From: Haliotis asinina | Lineage: Eukaryota; Mollusca; Gastropoda; Lepetellida; Haliotidae | Assembly (NCBI RefSeq): GCF_037392515.1 | Contig: NC_090281.1 | Span: forward strand, 47,902,645-47,966,644 | Length of the DNA stretch: 64,000 bases | Direction of reading: 5' to 3' | Part shown: positions 45,515 through 58,334 of the stretch, piece after piece | Position numbering within the stretch: the first letter of the stretch is position 1 | Layout: the number at the start of each line of letters is the position of its first letter | The notes under the pieces: generated by a model | What the model saw: the letters and a program-made list of their open reading frames with translations, nothing else | Told to the model about the DNA's origin: nothing | The model's database searches: none | Program-made: the position numbers and the translations under genes

Positions 45515-48500
45515 CCCCCTGGATGCCACAGGGACATATATGTCCTTCCTCTACATACCTCACTTGGAAGTCCAATAAAATTCTAAATATACCACGCATA
45601 TATAAATACTTCACAGTTTTGAATTCTGCGGAAAATTCCCAGTTTCTTGATACCATCCACTATTATCTCAGACCAAGCTAATGTGCTTAAAATCGCCTTT
45701 CAAAATAGGCTTCTTCGTAAATGTCGCCATTTTTCAAACTGTACAAAATCGAGATTCACAGCGTTATTTGCAGTATGTTTTGAAATGTGAAAATCGTATA
45801 ATTACTGGGAGTAATGAATTTCAAAAATAGCATATTAATGATCACTGATATCCAGTTTTCATGTAACCAGGAATGATAATTCTGAAACGTCACCGATGTA
45901 CCCAGAATCGGTTGGGATGTTTTCGAAAATACACTTACACGAACGCCGAAGTTCGCTTTCCGCCATATTGGATAGTGTTTACAAAATCACGTTTCGAGAA
46001 GGCCGGTATTGAGAAGCCCATTACATCATGTATACTTCATAGTTAGCTGCGACAAATGCATCATTGAATTCCCCATATATCTTAGAATCAAATTACAAAT
46101 GGTCTTTGTCACCAATACCAACTGTCTAGACAAAACGAAACGAAATATACTTTGTATGAAAATGAACGCTGTGCTCGAAAGACAGCGCTTGACTGAAATG
46201 TAAACAAAGAAAAATTCCAATTTTACACTGCGTAGCATTTTCGGAAATTTCCCAACATCCAGCCCTCTAATCATTGCTTACAATGGCTCAATACGTTTAG
46301 TATATTCAGGGGAAGAGTATCGTGGCAAAACATAGCAAATTGAAAATAGATACAATGAAATAATTTGGTAATTCATAAGAAACTGTCAAACTTTTAGTGC
46401 AGCGTGACGCCATGACTGACGCAAAATCACCCAGAACGACAACGGTACTTATCAGCATTTCTGGCTTCTTCCGTCATTTACAATGTAAATGATAAGAACA
46501 GATGACAATACACAGATAGTCAGAATAATTCTGATTACTTACATCTCACATTTATATACAAAAGATCCCTGAATCAAGCAAAAGGTCGTTGCAAAATCCT
46601 GTGTACCCTTCTCAGCGAAGCCGCCATTTTGAAATAAATCGGTCATCGGTAGTGATGTCATACGTCAACATTGTTGCACATATTAGGCAATTTCTTTGAG
46701 GTGAAGGTCGGTTGAACAAGAGTAAACACAATGCCCATACCATTCCGATTGCACTTTTAGTATTGTGATGTATATTTTGCGCATCGTTCAGATATTTTTT
46801 CATGAAACTGATTTCAGTATCTACATATATCCATGTTCAACACCATATCATGTGTGGATATAAGGTATCCGTTTTTATTCTTTGAAAGCTTTTGATTGTT
46901 TGAATAATATTTACATGGGAAACTGTCTAAGTAAGTGTATTATACCACATTTTAAGCCTCTACACAAGTGTTGGAAGATCACACGTAGCCATTACTGCAA
47001 CATGTGCTTTAGTTCCCATGATGTGCAATATTCAATACGTTGGGACAAATATTGCAGTTTCATATGAACAGGTTAATAAACAACGATTTAATTCCAACTT
47101 TTGAGTAAAACGGATAATATTAATGAAAATGATTTGTACATTTTATGAAATGTAGGGGCACACATACTGCTACTTAAAGGAATTGTCTTGTTCATTGTAT
47201 TGGTTTGTGTCGTTTTTATAGACAAAACTATTATGAATATTAATTGACCAGGTGCGAGTTTGTCAAAACGTTTCATGATTCATTATCATTGTTTTTCGAT
47301 AATAAAGTCAATTCAAATGCGATTAAAATATATCTGATGGCAGAATGTCTAACTCAAACAATATTTATACGGAAATTGTTAAAAATATATACATCAGGTC
47401 AAGTCTTAATTTGGACAAGCATTACGTCCATTTTCTAATACTTCTTTACTGAAAAATTGATCTCTTTGTACCTTTCATTGCATACTTATGAAGGGAATTG
47501 ATTTCATAATCATGAGAAGAAAAGTCTTTTTCCTAAATGAATACTCAATGAATATTCAGGTGTTGTGAAATTTTCATTTATGCTAAATTGATGCTAGGCA
47601 GGTGCGCGTGTTGCTCACAATAAGATATGTAGTAAAACAGTGTAATTGTTGATATAGTCAGGACACTATTTCAGTGATAATACCATTCATTTTATATTTT
47701 GGCTAAAAAGTGTTGAATTCTGACACAGAAGCCGAAATCTTTTACACATTGAGTGGAAATTAGGTTAGATATATACTAATCAGCAACCAGAGTAGTCTTT
47801 TTCCGACGTCACAAAATGCACAAAACATGCTGTGACGTCAACTAAAATGTCTCATTATTTTCAGTTATTTCATTACGTTTGAAAATGTGGCTGTTACTCC
47901 GTTAATAATGATGGAAAATTAATAAAAATACATATACACAAACAGGAGAATATGGGAATCTAAGAACTAAAATATGTATCGGATAGGGACATCCAAATTG
48001 CTATTGCCTGATTTTTTTATGTAGCGCACTGGCATCTTTTCTTACAAATTGTGAAACTACCAAAAGGTATCCTCTCACATTGGGGAAATTTGTGTTGGAA
48101 TAGTTTGGTTCACTGTGAACAAAACATCACGAAAATATACTGTCCATATCCACAGCAAATTCTCTCCATGTGATCTGAGTTACATTGACCTAATGTAAAC
48201 CATAGCTGAGTTATGCCCCCTTATCTTTATACGTGCATGACCTCTCTGTCAACGTTTGACGTCACAGTAGAAAATCGATTTTTGACATTTATTGCTGGTC
48301 ATTTTTTATTTTGTGAGTATGATGTTATGCATTAGCACATACATCCATTTCATATACACTTATGTCGTTCAGATATCAAGCTGTATTTTCTTCGCTCACA
48401 CTTCCCGTAAAGATGCCAAATTAAAAAAATCGTAGCAGAGTGCTTTTATTGGTGCACGATAAAAAACTGAGAAATTTACTGTTTTTGAACACACACAAAA

Positions 48501-48715
48501 GTTTTGGACAACTTTTAGCAGTGTCTATTTCTCAAACCCCTGAGGTAGCCGCAATTATATTTATACCAACGGATAGGAAATTAAATATTCTACATGTCTG
48601 TGCAATTTCATAGCCGTACGCAGATCCAGGACCACGCGAGCGCAAATCTCGCACAACGTTCACTTTTCAAAGTTTATGAAAATGTGCGCCTGAAAAAAAC
48701 TCGGCATCCAGGGGG
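45515..48715. mobile_element. Non-autonomous piggyBac-type element, 3201 bp
   Basis: Perfect 13-bp inverted ends, CCCCCTGGATGCC at 45,515-45,527 and its complement at 48,703-48,715. TTAA lies directly outside both ends (45,511-45,514; 48,716-48,719). TTAA target sites with CCC..GGG ends are the signature of piggyBac elements. The interior is AT-rich and has no open frame longer than about 80 codons and no transposase motif, so it would need a transposase in trans. Interior features include several gccattttt/gccatatt stretches and tgacgtca-type palindromes. Confidence 0.85.
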
Positions 48716-48719
48716 TTAA

Positions 48720-50473
48720 GTGAGAATTTGTTCACAGGACTTGATGTACCTACGACAAAAACTTAGGCCGTAGTATATATTATAAAGTGTTGAAGTTTGT
48801 CATTTGTGTTAGAAAAAGAGTGAATTTCCCCAATTTTAATATTTCACCAAACACAAACCACAGTGCGACGAATATTATTAGTTAGGATCTTTACAGAAAA
48901 TGTGAGTGAACAAAATACTGCTTGATAACTGAACTACTGAAGTACATGAACTCAAGATATGAAATCAGGGAGACTATATAGAGGTGGTATATTATCCCTG
49001 ATGAAATGAATTTGTGTGTTTTGTGTGGCTTGCAGTAACTGACTCCATTTGTAACACCTCTTGGCAGTGGAAATTGTGCCATTGCAAACAACCAATTCCC
49101 TTGTGGCACAAATGAAAGTACAGGCTTTTGTTTCCCTAATCATGATTATTACTATGATTGTTCCAGACTTTGCCACCCAACGAAAGTACTAGAAATGGTA
49201 CTTTACTGAGAAAATGTAATCCCAATCACCAAATTTAACATGCGTCCTATCAGACAGTAAGCGGCCCTTCAAAAAACACATGTACCATTGCCTTATTAAG
49301 TTATTTAGAATTTAACAGCTGTGTTTTGTCTTATTACATCCTTGCTAGAATTTTGTCAGATTAACTTCAGTTCATTGCTTAGGAATACTTCCTTATATTA
49401 TTGGCATGTACAGACTCAGTGTTGCCATACATGTTGCAGTATTGGACTACCTATCTAGGAACTCTTTCCTCTTTTCTGTTATTAGACTTTGCACACAAAT
49501 TTAGTTATAAACGAGGAGAGAGTTATATGCCTCTAGGATGTAAACGACAATCCATCAAAGCAAGGAGACTTCTGCCACAACTTATTGGTTATTGCAAAGC
49601 GTTGGTTCCAAATAGCCTGACATTTCCACATAAGAGTGAAACCCAAACAAAATGTGAAATATCAGTCAGTAACACTACTTTGTGGAGAGGATGTGCTCGC
49701 TTTATGAGTTAATACGATTCTCACCAAACACTTCTGTGTTAGCATTACCTATTGTTTCTCATGATGAAGCCCAACAGGAATGATTCAGGATATGGTGTTT
49801 GATGTTTGGCAACATCCGGCCACGGGGGCTTGTAAGTTGCATCTCTGAAAATAATATGTCCTAGTTCCATCAAGTGCAGACTGACAACCATCTGCATATA
49901 AATGCTTGCACCAGGGGTATATAGGATGCGAACAATGTACACAGCAATATTAAAAGTCCAAATACTTTTTGTAAAAAATTTAGATCATGTAATGATAAGT
50001 TATCGCTGAGTCTGCTTCTAGCTGGGTTATGGTATCATTTGCAGTTTAATTACGGCGATGATCATAATACAAGATGCAATGACAGACTTCCAACAATATT
50101 ATAACATAGTATTAGTAATAATGTTTAAGTGTCTTGTTTATATATGTAGAGCTAGTGTTGGACCTAGGGCTCAGTAAGAGTTCATCCTCTTCCCCCATTC
50201 CAAATAATATTTATAAATTGATATGTACTCAAATTATTATCAAAACCTAACACAAGAATTGCCACAGACCTTACAAAAATAACTATCAACATGAAAATCA
50301 TTAAATAGATAGGGTTAGAGCAGGTTGAGATGTCTCAGTTAATCTGCAGAAGAAAGAAGTGGGGCAACAGAAGGAACTCTTTCCTCATTTTCAGCAGTAC
50401 AACTACAAGCACCTGTGCACCCGCCAGGTGAATCATTTATGCCACTGAGTGAAGATATTTACTATTTATTATT
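48720..50473. other. Intergenic DNA, no gene seen
   Basis: Open frames up to about 100 codons (49.40-49.71 kb) show no recognisable domain, no signal peptide and no splice context. I regard them as chance. Confidence 0.45.
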
Positions 50474-50600
50474 TATATATGGTGGTGGTCTGTAAATAAT
50501 CGAGACTGAATTTTCTGGTCAAGACTTGATTATTTACGGATTGCTGCCATATAGATGGAATATTGCTGAGTGCGGCATTAAACAACAACCAACCAACCAG
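50474..50600. mobile_element. Head-to-head SINE fragments forming a palindrome
   Basis: An inverted SINE piece (ggtctgtaaataatcgagac) is followed at once by a forward piece (gacttgattatttacggatt, then ggaatattgctgagtgcggc). The two pair as a hairpin of about 30 bp per arm. Confidence 0.7.
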
Positions 50601-50939
50601 CTATATGAGGAATATCAACCAGTGTGTACCTGTTTCCAGAGTGTTTTAATCTGGCATTGTGTTGTAGTGCCTGCTTTGCCTGCTGAAGCTTAAAAACTTA
50701 TTTCATGAGATTAAATTTATGCGTTATCCGTACTTCAACAAAGCTTGCAGATCATAAGCTGGATTATCCTTAATTGCAAACTGTGTGAGTTACCTTAGTG
50801 ATAGAAAGGTTGATTAAATTGGTACTGATCACAGGCAACTTGCCAGGACTGGTTGTTTCCTTTGTGTTTGGATTTGTTTCTCTATGCATACCCAGATGAC
50901 AGCCCAGAAATCTTGACCGGTTTGCAGTCTCTAGATAAG

Positions 50940-51150
50940 TTACTCAACCTGTGAAGATCAGGTTAGAATTGGTTTTCAGCATCCAATGCTTGTGATCGGA
51001 GGCAACTAATGGCATTGAGTAATCAAACTAACTGATTTGGTTGACATTTGTAGTAGTAACTGTATCTCATTTGCATAGATTAATGCTCATAGTGTTGAAT
51101 TCTGGATTGTCTGGTCAAGATTTGATTATTTACACACTGCTGCCTTGTAA
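50940..51150 (+). mobile_element. SINE (long-body family), worn
   Basis: Head aggttagaattggttttcagc, then gaggcaactaatggc, tgatttggttgacatttg and gattgtctggtcaagatttg. The tail is missing. Confidence 0.7.
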
Positions 51151-51644
51151 ACGGGCTAGTCCCACAGACGACAGACGATCCAGCTTTGGGCCAGAGTTCT
51201 TTATTTCATGGTACACAGAAGAAGGGGGTGTAACTAAAACCTCACAAGGGAGAGAGAAAGCAATTCCGCTATGTGCTAAATCAACTGGCGGATGCTTTCC
51301 TCAGACACCTTCTCAGTACATTTTAAATTTCCTCAAGACCAAACCATGTCTATCCTGATGTAAGTTATCAGCCAGAATGAAAATACTGACCCCTTGCCTT
51401 GCATGAAAAGCATGGGCATAACCTTACAGCCTATGAGAAGTTCTCCACCAACTATAAGTCAATCAGTGCAGTTGATGACAGTTAAGAACTGTGACCTACC
51501 CTTACACAGCTGGCGAGGCTTCCCATGGGTGGTCCTGAGGTTCTAAGTATGAAATTAGTATTTTAAAGCTCATCATTAAAACAAAACACCCAAAACAATG
51601 CCAACATAAATACAGTATTTTGCACCCTGTTTCAGCAAGGGTAT
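51151..51644. other. Intergenic DNA, no gene seen
   Basis: No motif is recognised. Confidence 0.45.
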
Positions 51645-51690
51645 AGTTGGAATATTGCTGAGGGTGGCGTAAAACTAAACTCACTCACCA
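51645..51690 (+). mobile_element. SINE tail fragment
   Basis: tggaatattgctgagggtgg, then gtaaaactaaactcactcac. Confidence 0.75.
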
Positions 51691-51994
51691 AATGCGTAGA
51701 TCGAACTGTTGATCACTGTTTGCTTGTCATTTTGTCAGAGCTGTCCTTGTTGGCAGACTTAACAACTTCAATTGGTTGAAAACCGTCACAGCAGGTATTT
51801 GGTATAGAAAGTCTTCATTACAGGAATACCATCAAAATGTTCCCTTAGAACTGACATTACTGTTAAAAGTTTTTTCTTCTCCAAAATCTTGTCCCCAGTT
51901 CAACTAATACCATACACTGTTATTTCATTTTATCTGTGATCATGCTAACATCTGTTGCAGCTTGACTTAGTGAGACCTGCAGAGGGGTTTGAAG

Positions 51995-54812
51995 ATGGCA
52001 ACATCCAACAATCCACCAGAACAAGGGGCTGCGTTTGACTCGGGTTTGTGCTTACAGTTTTCTGTACGTTGTCGACTCACCAGTCTCTCAACGACTCAGT
52101 GACTCACTGATTCATGGGTCTCTTAACAACTCACCCGTCTTTCAGTGACTCATCAACTCAGTAGTCTCTCAACGAATCAGTGATTCTCCACTCTTACTGA
52201 ATCACCAATCTCTTACTGACTCACTGACTCACCAGTCTCTCATTGACTGACCAATCTTTCAATGACTCAACAACTCACCAATCTCAAACTGATTGCCCCA
52301 CCTGCCAAATATTTTTGAATTATTGATCCTGCAACTATGCAGTCCGAATTTGCCAAAGCTTGCTCTCTTGCATGGTTGGATTGCAATTGTCAGATTGAAT
52401 GGCTATGTAATAAAACACCTTGCAGAATGTGATGGATTTTCTTCATGTGTGTTTTAACAGTGATCTTCAAAGACAAAGTTGTGAAGGGTGATAAACTGGG
52501 TGAGATCAAGGTAATGCTGGATGGGCTCCAGAAATCAGATCCTGCTCACGCTACCTACGACAAAGACACAAGGTTCAATTTTTGTGTTTTTTTCTCTTGT
52601 ATCTTGTTCATGTAAATACATTCTGTAAATCCTAATTTATCACATCTGGGTCTCAATTCACAAAGCGTTTGTAGCGCTACTACGTTTGTGAGCCTATGAA
52701 ACTATACAACATTTTGTAATGTTAGGAGCGCTTTATTGATCAGTCCTGCTATGTGCAATGTACTAGTGAATATGCATAAAAATAATTGTAAACTTGTAAA
52801 GTGTATTTACTCATTGTAAATGTATACATTGTATGCATGGTCTATTTTCCTCAAGTGATCTGAGCACAACACAGTGAATGATTGGTCTTAGTTCCTCAAA
52901 ACAAGTCTGAAAGTAACAGGACCCACTTACACAAAGGGATCTTAGCTTCTTGATGATCAGAACTCCCATGCTCTAACAAAGACTTATGACTGACTTGGCT
53001 CTGAGATCACTGTGTGTAAGATGTCGCAGCAATGACAGATCAACTGTAGTTTATCAAAACTTGGAAGTTCTTTAACTTTTCATAGTCGTATTTGGGTACC
53101 TGATAAAAATGAAAACAAAATAAAAAGCATTTATCTTACAGGGCTCCAGATAATTGTTTTGTGGACATTTCAGTCATCAAAATTAAATCCGAGGAGTAAA
53201 ACACCAAATGAAAACAATAGGTTTATTTCACAGGTTGCATTGTTATGTTACCATTACTTGCAAACTGAAACGGTTTCCCTTTAAAGAAATTCAACAAGTT
53301 TCGTTTGGTTAGTGATTCTTACTGCAGACAACAAGAAATAAATGACTTTGCACGCTGAGGTGTTGTGCATTATATGTTTTCCTATGCTGCTTTGAAGCCA
53401 TCACCTAACATACAATAACTCTGAGGGTCTGCTGTTACTGACACGAAGCAGAAATCATGTGATAGTAATGCTGTTTACAGGCTAGCTTTTATACAAGTTG
53501 TGAACCAAACATGGGTTAAAAATATTAATGGAGATCAAATAAAAAAAAACTGACAATCTTTGTTTCAGTACAGACAATCAACGCTATTCTTTATCTTCAG
53601 ATAGGTGGTGCAGGTGTGAAACAAAAGTTTGACAGGTTTCACACATGTAAACAAAATCTTGCATTCTCAGAAAGTATCTTCCATGCATTGATTTGACTTT
53701 TTATGGTTATATCTGAATAATCCATGCATAGTTTACACAGAGACATATCTTACCTGGATCCCTGTTATGTTCTGAAAGTGTTATGTGGAAAGTGGAAACA
53801 GGAAGTAACAATGGACGCTGTGTTTTCAGACGTATCCATGTTTGGTGTGAAATGGGAAAGACAACATACTGTGATGCCTATCAGTTTCCTGAAGATGCAG
53901 AAATAGATCCATCATCTGTGGATGTGCCAGCGAAAGAGGTATGAGTATCTGTTTACAACACAGTTGCACCCATATTCAAAACATTCGTCTAGCTCTGTGG
54001 TTTAATTCAAGGGGAATACAACTGTCTGAGGCAGTTGTAATAGTGGCAGAATAATTGTTAGAGTTAGGTTTTATGCCTTTTTTATGCCACTATGACATGT
54101 GTCAACAAAGTCAGTACGCCTGACAACCTGATCCCGTTAGTCACCTTTTATGACTGTAGATCGTTCATGACTGAAACGAATTACCGAAAAAATATCATGG
54201 TCATATTTGAAGTCAGGTGTTCACAATTGGTTGTAGATGGGGACGGGGAATGTAGGTTGGACCTCCATCCTGGATGGTGGGGACAGAGTGTCTCAAAATC
54301 AGTTGTAGATACCAAAGCTGTGTTTTCGGGACATTTATGGTGTTCGGAAACTTTGTTACGATTTGCTAACAAAGTTATGCCCCTTGACATGCATTTCTTG
54401 ACCTAGTGCATGGTATCCCCAATGGGGACAGATTTGCTCAGTAACCCTTACAGAAAGGGAAACCAAATATAGTATGTTTTTTATTTACAGGACACAAATG
54501 CCCTGATGGAGTCTGAAAACAGAAACCATGTTATGATTCTTACCGAGTTATGGCCCATGTTTTGCAGATTTTTTATCTCAAAAAGGAACAGATTTTCTCA
54601 GTAACCGTTATAGATAAGGAATGTGGTTTGTATTTTCAGGACGTGAATATTGTGGTGGAATCTAAAAAACAGAAACCAAATAGGAACAGAATACTGTGGG
54701 AGGAGATATTGATGACCATGTCTTCTTGTATTTACAGAGGAGTAAAGGAAAGTTCAAGGTGTTCTTCAAGAAGAAAAATGACTTCCAACTGCGAGATATC
54801 TGGAAACAGTAA
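51995..54812 (+). CDS. Unrecognised four-exon gene, 114-residue protein
   Basis: Exons by splice sites: 51,995-52,043, 52,461-52,572, 53,830-53,938 and 54,738-54,812. All introns are GT-AG and the phases agree (1, 2, 0). The protein starts MATSNNPPEQGAAFDS. Its second exon gives VIFKDKVVKGDKLGEIKVML, its third RIHVWCEMGKTTYCDAYQFP, and its last a Lys-rich end KGKFKVFFKKKNDFQLRDIW. An in-frame stop lies upstream of the ATG, so the start is firm. tgttgcag at 51,953-51,960 looks like an acceptor, so a 5' UTR exon may lie further left. There is no signal peptide or membrane segment. The small size, basic tail and lack of known motif leave the function open. AATAAA at 54,990 fits its 3' end. Confidence 0.7.
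52075..52300. repeat. Degenerate minisatellite in intron 1
   Basis: Repeats of actcaccagtctctcaacg-like units with varying spacers, on the order of ten units. Confidence 0.75.
52650..52735. repeat. Small foldback element in intron 2
   Basis: Contains cacaaagcgtttgtagcgct and a matching cgctttattgatcag end. It resembles the MITE type at 52,921 and 58,779. Confidence 0.4.
52921..53020. mobile_element. MITE in intron 2
   Basis: Inverted ends cttacacaaagggatcttag and ctgagatcactgtgtgtaag. It belongs to the same family as 58,779-58,874. Confidence 0.65.
54085..54165 (-). mobile_element. SINE body fragment in intron 3
   Basis: tgacatgtgtcaacaaagtc, then gatcccgttagtcacctttt: the head half of the long-body SINE on the minus strand. 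Confidence 0.75.
54420..54700. repeat. Duplicated block in intron 3, with exon-like pieces
   Basis: The block cagatttgctcagtaaccct, then a (ttt)acaggac acceptor-like site and a gagtctgaaaacagaaacca stretch, is repeated about 160 bp later (cagattttctcagtaaccgt, ttttcaggac, gaatctaaaaaacagaaacc). Both copies place AG before GAC in phase with the flanking exons, so they could be remnants of, or candidates for, alternative exons. Neither has a convincing donor. Confidence 0.5.
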
Positions 54813-54989
54813 TATGGCTGAAGCATCATCAGTTTTATCTTGCTCATCTCCCACTCATCCTATACACGACACTGTTCATTGCTTGTGTCATGTTTTCTAC
54901 GAACAAAGAACAGCTTGAAAGATATTCATTTAGCAATAATGCTTCGGTTTGTGTCTTCAAGTGAAATATTTATTTATAGATTTGTGTGT

Positions 54990-54995
54990 AATAAA
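54990..54995 (+). promoter_or_regulatory. Polyadenylation signal of the four-exon gene
   Basis: AATAAA 178 bases past the stop codon. Confidence 0.65.
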
Positions 54996-55204
54996 GTATA
55001 AAGTGAAAGGTTGTAATTTAAAAGGATTCTGTCCATGATTTACATGTAAAGTGATAATAACGACAACAAAATTGTGCCATCGACACTGAGGAGCATTCTT
55101 CCGTTATGAAGTCTCCCAAAGTTGGCTACGCTTAGATAGACTAGTCAGGCTGTAGTGAGATGCTGTTACAGTAGTTACAGGTTACCTGTAGCAAAGTTAG
55201 ACTT

Positions 55205-55330
55205 TCAGTAAGTGACTGAGTTTTGTTATATGCCACTTATAGCAATATTCCAAACCGGGACACAAGAAGGGGGCTCCATACATTGTATCCATGTGAGAAA
55301 CTGAACCAGGATCTTGAGATAGAGGTTTCC
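55205..55330 (-). mobile_element. tRNA-head SINE, worn
   Basis: Minus strand: tgccacttatagcaatattcc, then gggctccatacattgtatccatg. Confidence 0.65.
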
Positions 55331-56430
55331 TCACCCCTCCAGACTGTGTGAAGAGCATCTGTAATCTTCGCCAGGCTACAAAGATCTTGGGTTCAAACCC
55401 AGGTTTGCGCAAGTGTTATCTTGTCCCTGTCTTGTCAGCAGTATACCTTGGCTTGAGAGGTCAGTGAAGTGATGATCAAACACCTGTGTCATTGTGGGCT
55501 TTCTTCCCAACACCAAGCAGACACATGATCACTCTGAAATACTCCACAAAGTTGTTTTAAAATAACTTGCTCTTACAGTTGTATTGGTGTCTAGAAAATC
55601 AGTTCTTTCAGTGAAAAAAGTAGTTTTTGATGATCATGATAGCTCAGAAACCTTTAGTTCATAGTGTTTGGAAAAATGTGTTAAGCAGAGTTATGTCCCT
55701 TAGGCCTGCCACAGTCAGACATCTCCCATTCCCTCCTTGTTGGTATCCTTGATATTTGAGCACCACCACTGTGGGTTTCACCAAGGTGTTAAACCTATTA
55801 TGTGTGTATTACATGATGTTACTGTAATATATTGTATAGCAGTTTTCAAATTCACCTCACTCACAAAGACAGTACCAGCTATGCAAATTGTTTTACCTCC
55901 CTATGCTAGAACCCTCCTTCATCAGGATGTATCTGGGATTCCGATTGAGGGCGTATTTTGGGAGCCTGGTGGTTGAGGTGTTGAACTTCGGTACAATGTG
56001 TAAAGCACATTTCTGGTATCACTTGCCGTAGTGGTGTTCTGATGATTGAAAATAATCGAAAATCAATTGAAAGAAGGATTAAAAATGATTATCATTCGTA
56101 AAAACCATACTTTCAATAAATCAAGATTAATCATGTTTTAGTATAACAAACTTGAATGGAGTAAACTTGCCATTATGTTTGACGAATATTCACAAACTGA
56201 GCATAAAGAAATGTGCATTGTAAAATTGTAACCACTGTTTTTGTTCCATATCAGTTCCAGTATCATTCTTGTATGTGTACATGTCATTGTGTGACAGTAT
56301 TACAAGAACAAAGAACATGAATTAGAAAAAAAACTGGAAAACCCCTTAAAATTGGTGTTTACATTAAAAATGTGTATATTTCTATTGTAATTGATGATGG
56401 TTCAACACACGTCTTCTGATAATCAGTAGT
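55331..56430. other. Intergenic DNA, no gene seen
   Basis: Short open frames only, without recognisable domains. Confidence 0.45.
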
Positions 56431-56516
56431 GGATTGGGTTTCAGTTGCCAACACTACATTGCCATGCTATTGATGGAATATTGCTAAAAGTGGTGTAGAA
56501 ACTACACTCACTCACT
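56431..56516 (+). mobile_element. SINE tail fragment
   Basis: gatggaatattgctaaaagt, then gtgtagaaactacactcac. Confidence 0.7.
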
Positions 56517-56964
56517 CTTGACAACTTTGACAAAACAGTATCTGCAGATGTCAGCATTTTCATTGTGAATGTTTTGAGGATGTGTGGATGTATGTTTCAA
56601 ACATTATGGAATGAAATATTTTATACTGTGTTGACTCTACTCCTGAATGTTGAAGTTCCCACCTGTTTTTATGTACTTGTGATAGATCTGATGGCCCTAC
56701 TTGTTACAAATACTTTCTTCCATATCATATGTTGTTTAAACTGTTGTTTACCTTCATGTGAGACACTGCGTAAACTGTTGTTTTCTCCATGAGAGACAGT
56801 TTAAACTGTTGTTTCCTCAAAGTGAGACACAGTTTATATTTCATATTAAATATATATGGATCTGACAAATCACATTTTTAAACAGATCCTTAATTTTAGT
56901 TGTGATTTTTTTGCTAATTTACTCTGTTACTTTTTTTAATATCATTTGTTATGTGTATTATCAT
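56517..56964. other. Intergenic DNA, no gene seen
   Basis: Contains three short repeats of gtgagacac/gagagacag followed by tttaaactgttgtt (56.73-56.84 kb). Otherwise nothing. Confidence 0.45.
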
Positions 56965-57125
56965 TAAGTGTGGTGGGGAACCCAAGTGGTTAAAGAATTG
57001 ACACGTCATGCCGAAGATCTGGGTTTGATTGCATTCATGGTTACAATGTGTGAGTCTTATTTCTGGCATCCTTCACTGTGATGTTGCTGGAATATTGCTG
57101 AAAGCAGTGTAAAACCATACTCACT
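56965..57125 (+). mobile_element. tRNA-head SINE
   Basis: A-box region aacccaagtggttaaagaat, B-box-like gggtttgattgc, then tgatgttgctggaatattgc and the tail actcactcag. Confidence 0.85.
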
Positions 57126-57329
57126 CAGATATAATTTGTGTTTGCCTCATAGTTTGACCACTGCTTCAGACTGAAGGCATGCATGAGTCCACATGGGAGG
57201 TCAGGTCAAACACATTCTTGGCTTTCAAGAGTCAACTAATGAGGATCAGTTGGCTGCTGTAAGTTGTTGTTCATACCCTCAACCACTTCTTTGCCTGACA
57301 GAATTCATTACTTACAGACCCATGAATAT

Positions 57330-57553
57330 CCAGGTTAGAATTGGTCTTCAGGAGCCCATGCTTGTTGTAAAAAGCAACTAACAGGATTAGGTGGTCAGGA
57401 TTGCTGACTTGGTTGACACATGTCTCTGATTCAAAATTGTATAGATCAGTGTTCATGCTGTTGATCACTGAATTGTATGGCCCAGACTAGATTATTTACA
57501 GACCACCCCTACATGGCGTAAATATTGCGAGTGTGGCGTAAGACAACTCACCT
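57330..57553 (+). mobile_element. SINE (long-body family), near full length
   Basis: Head aggttagaattggtcttcag, then tgctgacttggttgacacat, gttcatgctgttgatcactg, gattatttacagacc and the tail gagtgtggcgtaagac. Confidence 0.85.
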
Positions 57554-57939
57554 ATTCATGGTCACAAGAGATCTTGTTGAAAGGTATGACTCTGTTCAGT
57601 GAAATGGAAGGGTTGTGCATCAGAGATGAATTTGTGATGTAATTGAGCACATGTGCAATTGGAACATATATCCAGAGCACAGTGATTGTGCCAGTCATTT
57701 TACAGATAATTGATACATTATTATATTTTAACATCAGTAACCTATTCCTTGATGTTGATACATTTGTACAAGCATGACTGTTTGCATGTTTGCTGCCTGT
57801 ATATTCAACTCTCAGTGTCCAACTTTAGTTGTATTCTCCTCAGGGAGTTGAGATGGCAGTTTGAACATGCACGAATCTGTCCAAGTGATGGTATAGTGTC
57901 ATGAGCTTCCTACTGCTATTGTTTTACAGATTAAGAGAG

Positions 57940-58334
57940 GGTTTGGCTGATCCTGACACAGTCAGGCCGGTAAGGCTCATCATCAGCTCAGGGCCTCACC
58001 CCCTCTACACACAGCCCAGACAGCGAATGGGACTTTTCCCAGGAAACACTGCCTAGCCGAACCCACCAAGAACTTTCCAGAGAATATGAAGGCTCCCCAA
58101 CACTGCAGCCTTCTGCATTACCCAGATTGTCAGAGGTGCTGTGCTTCTGGTGGAGAACCCGGGCACTCTCAGATCAGGAGGTAACAAACCAAGGACACCG
58201 AGAACAATAGGGAGCCTGACGACAGTGTACTTGGGATTCAAGCGAGACATTTCAAAGGCGAGGTCCACATATTTATCATGCTTTTCCTGAATCTTGCCAA
58301 TAATGTTGCTGTCAAAAAGGGAGAGAAAATTCAA
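57940..58334 (-). pseudogene. LINE reverse transcriptase C-terminal remnant
   Basis: A 93-codon minus-strand frame with KYVDLAFEMSRL, then PIVLGVLGLLPPDL and QKAAVLGSLHILWKVLG. This order (helical KYxDLAxEM, hydrophobic VxGxLGxxPxxL, then QKxAxLGTxHILRKVL) is the usual tail of several LINE-type polyproteins. The polymerase core is absent. The plus-strand sequence upstream is non-coding. Confidence 0.55.

Noticed and set aside
49401-49712. A 103-codon plus-strand gene
   Set aside because: No recognisable domain, splice context or neighbouring exon.
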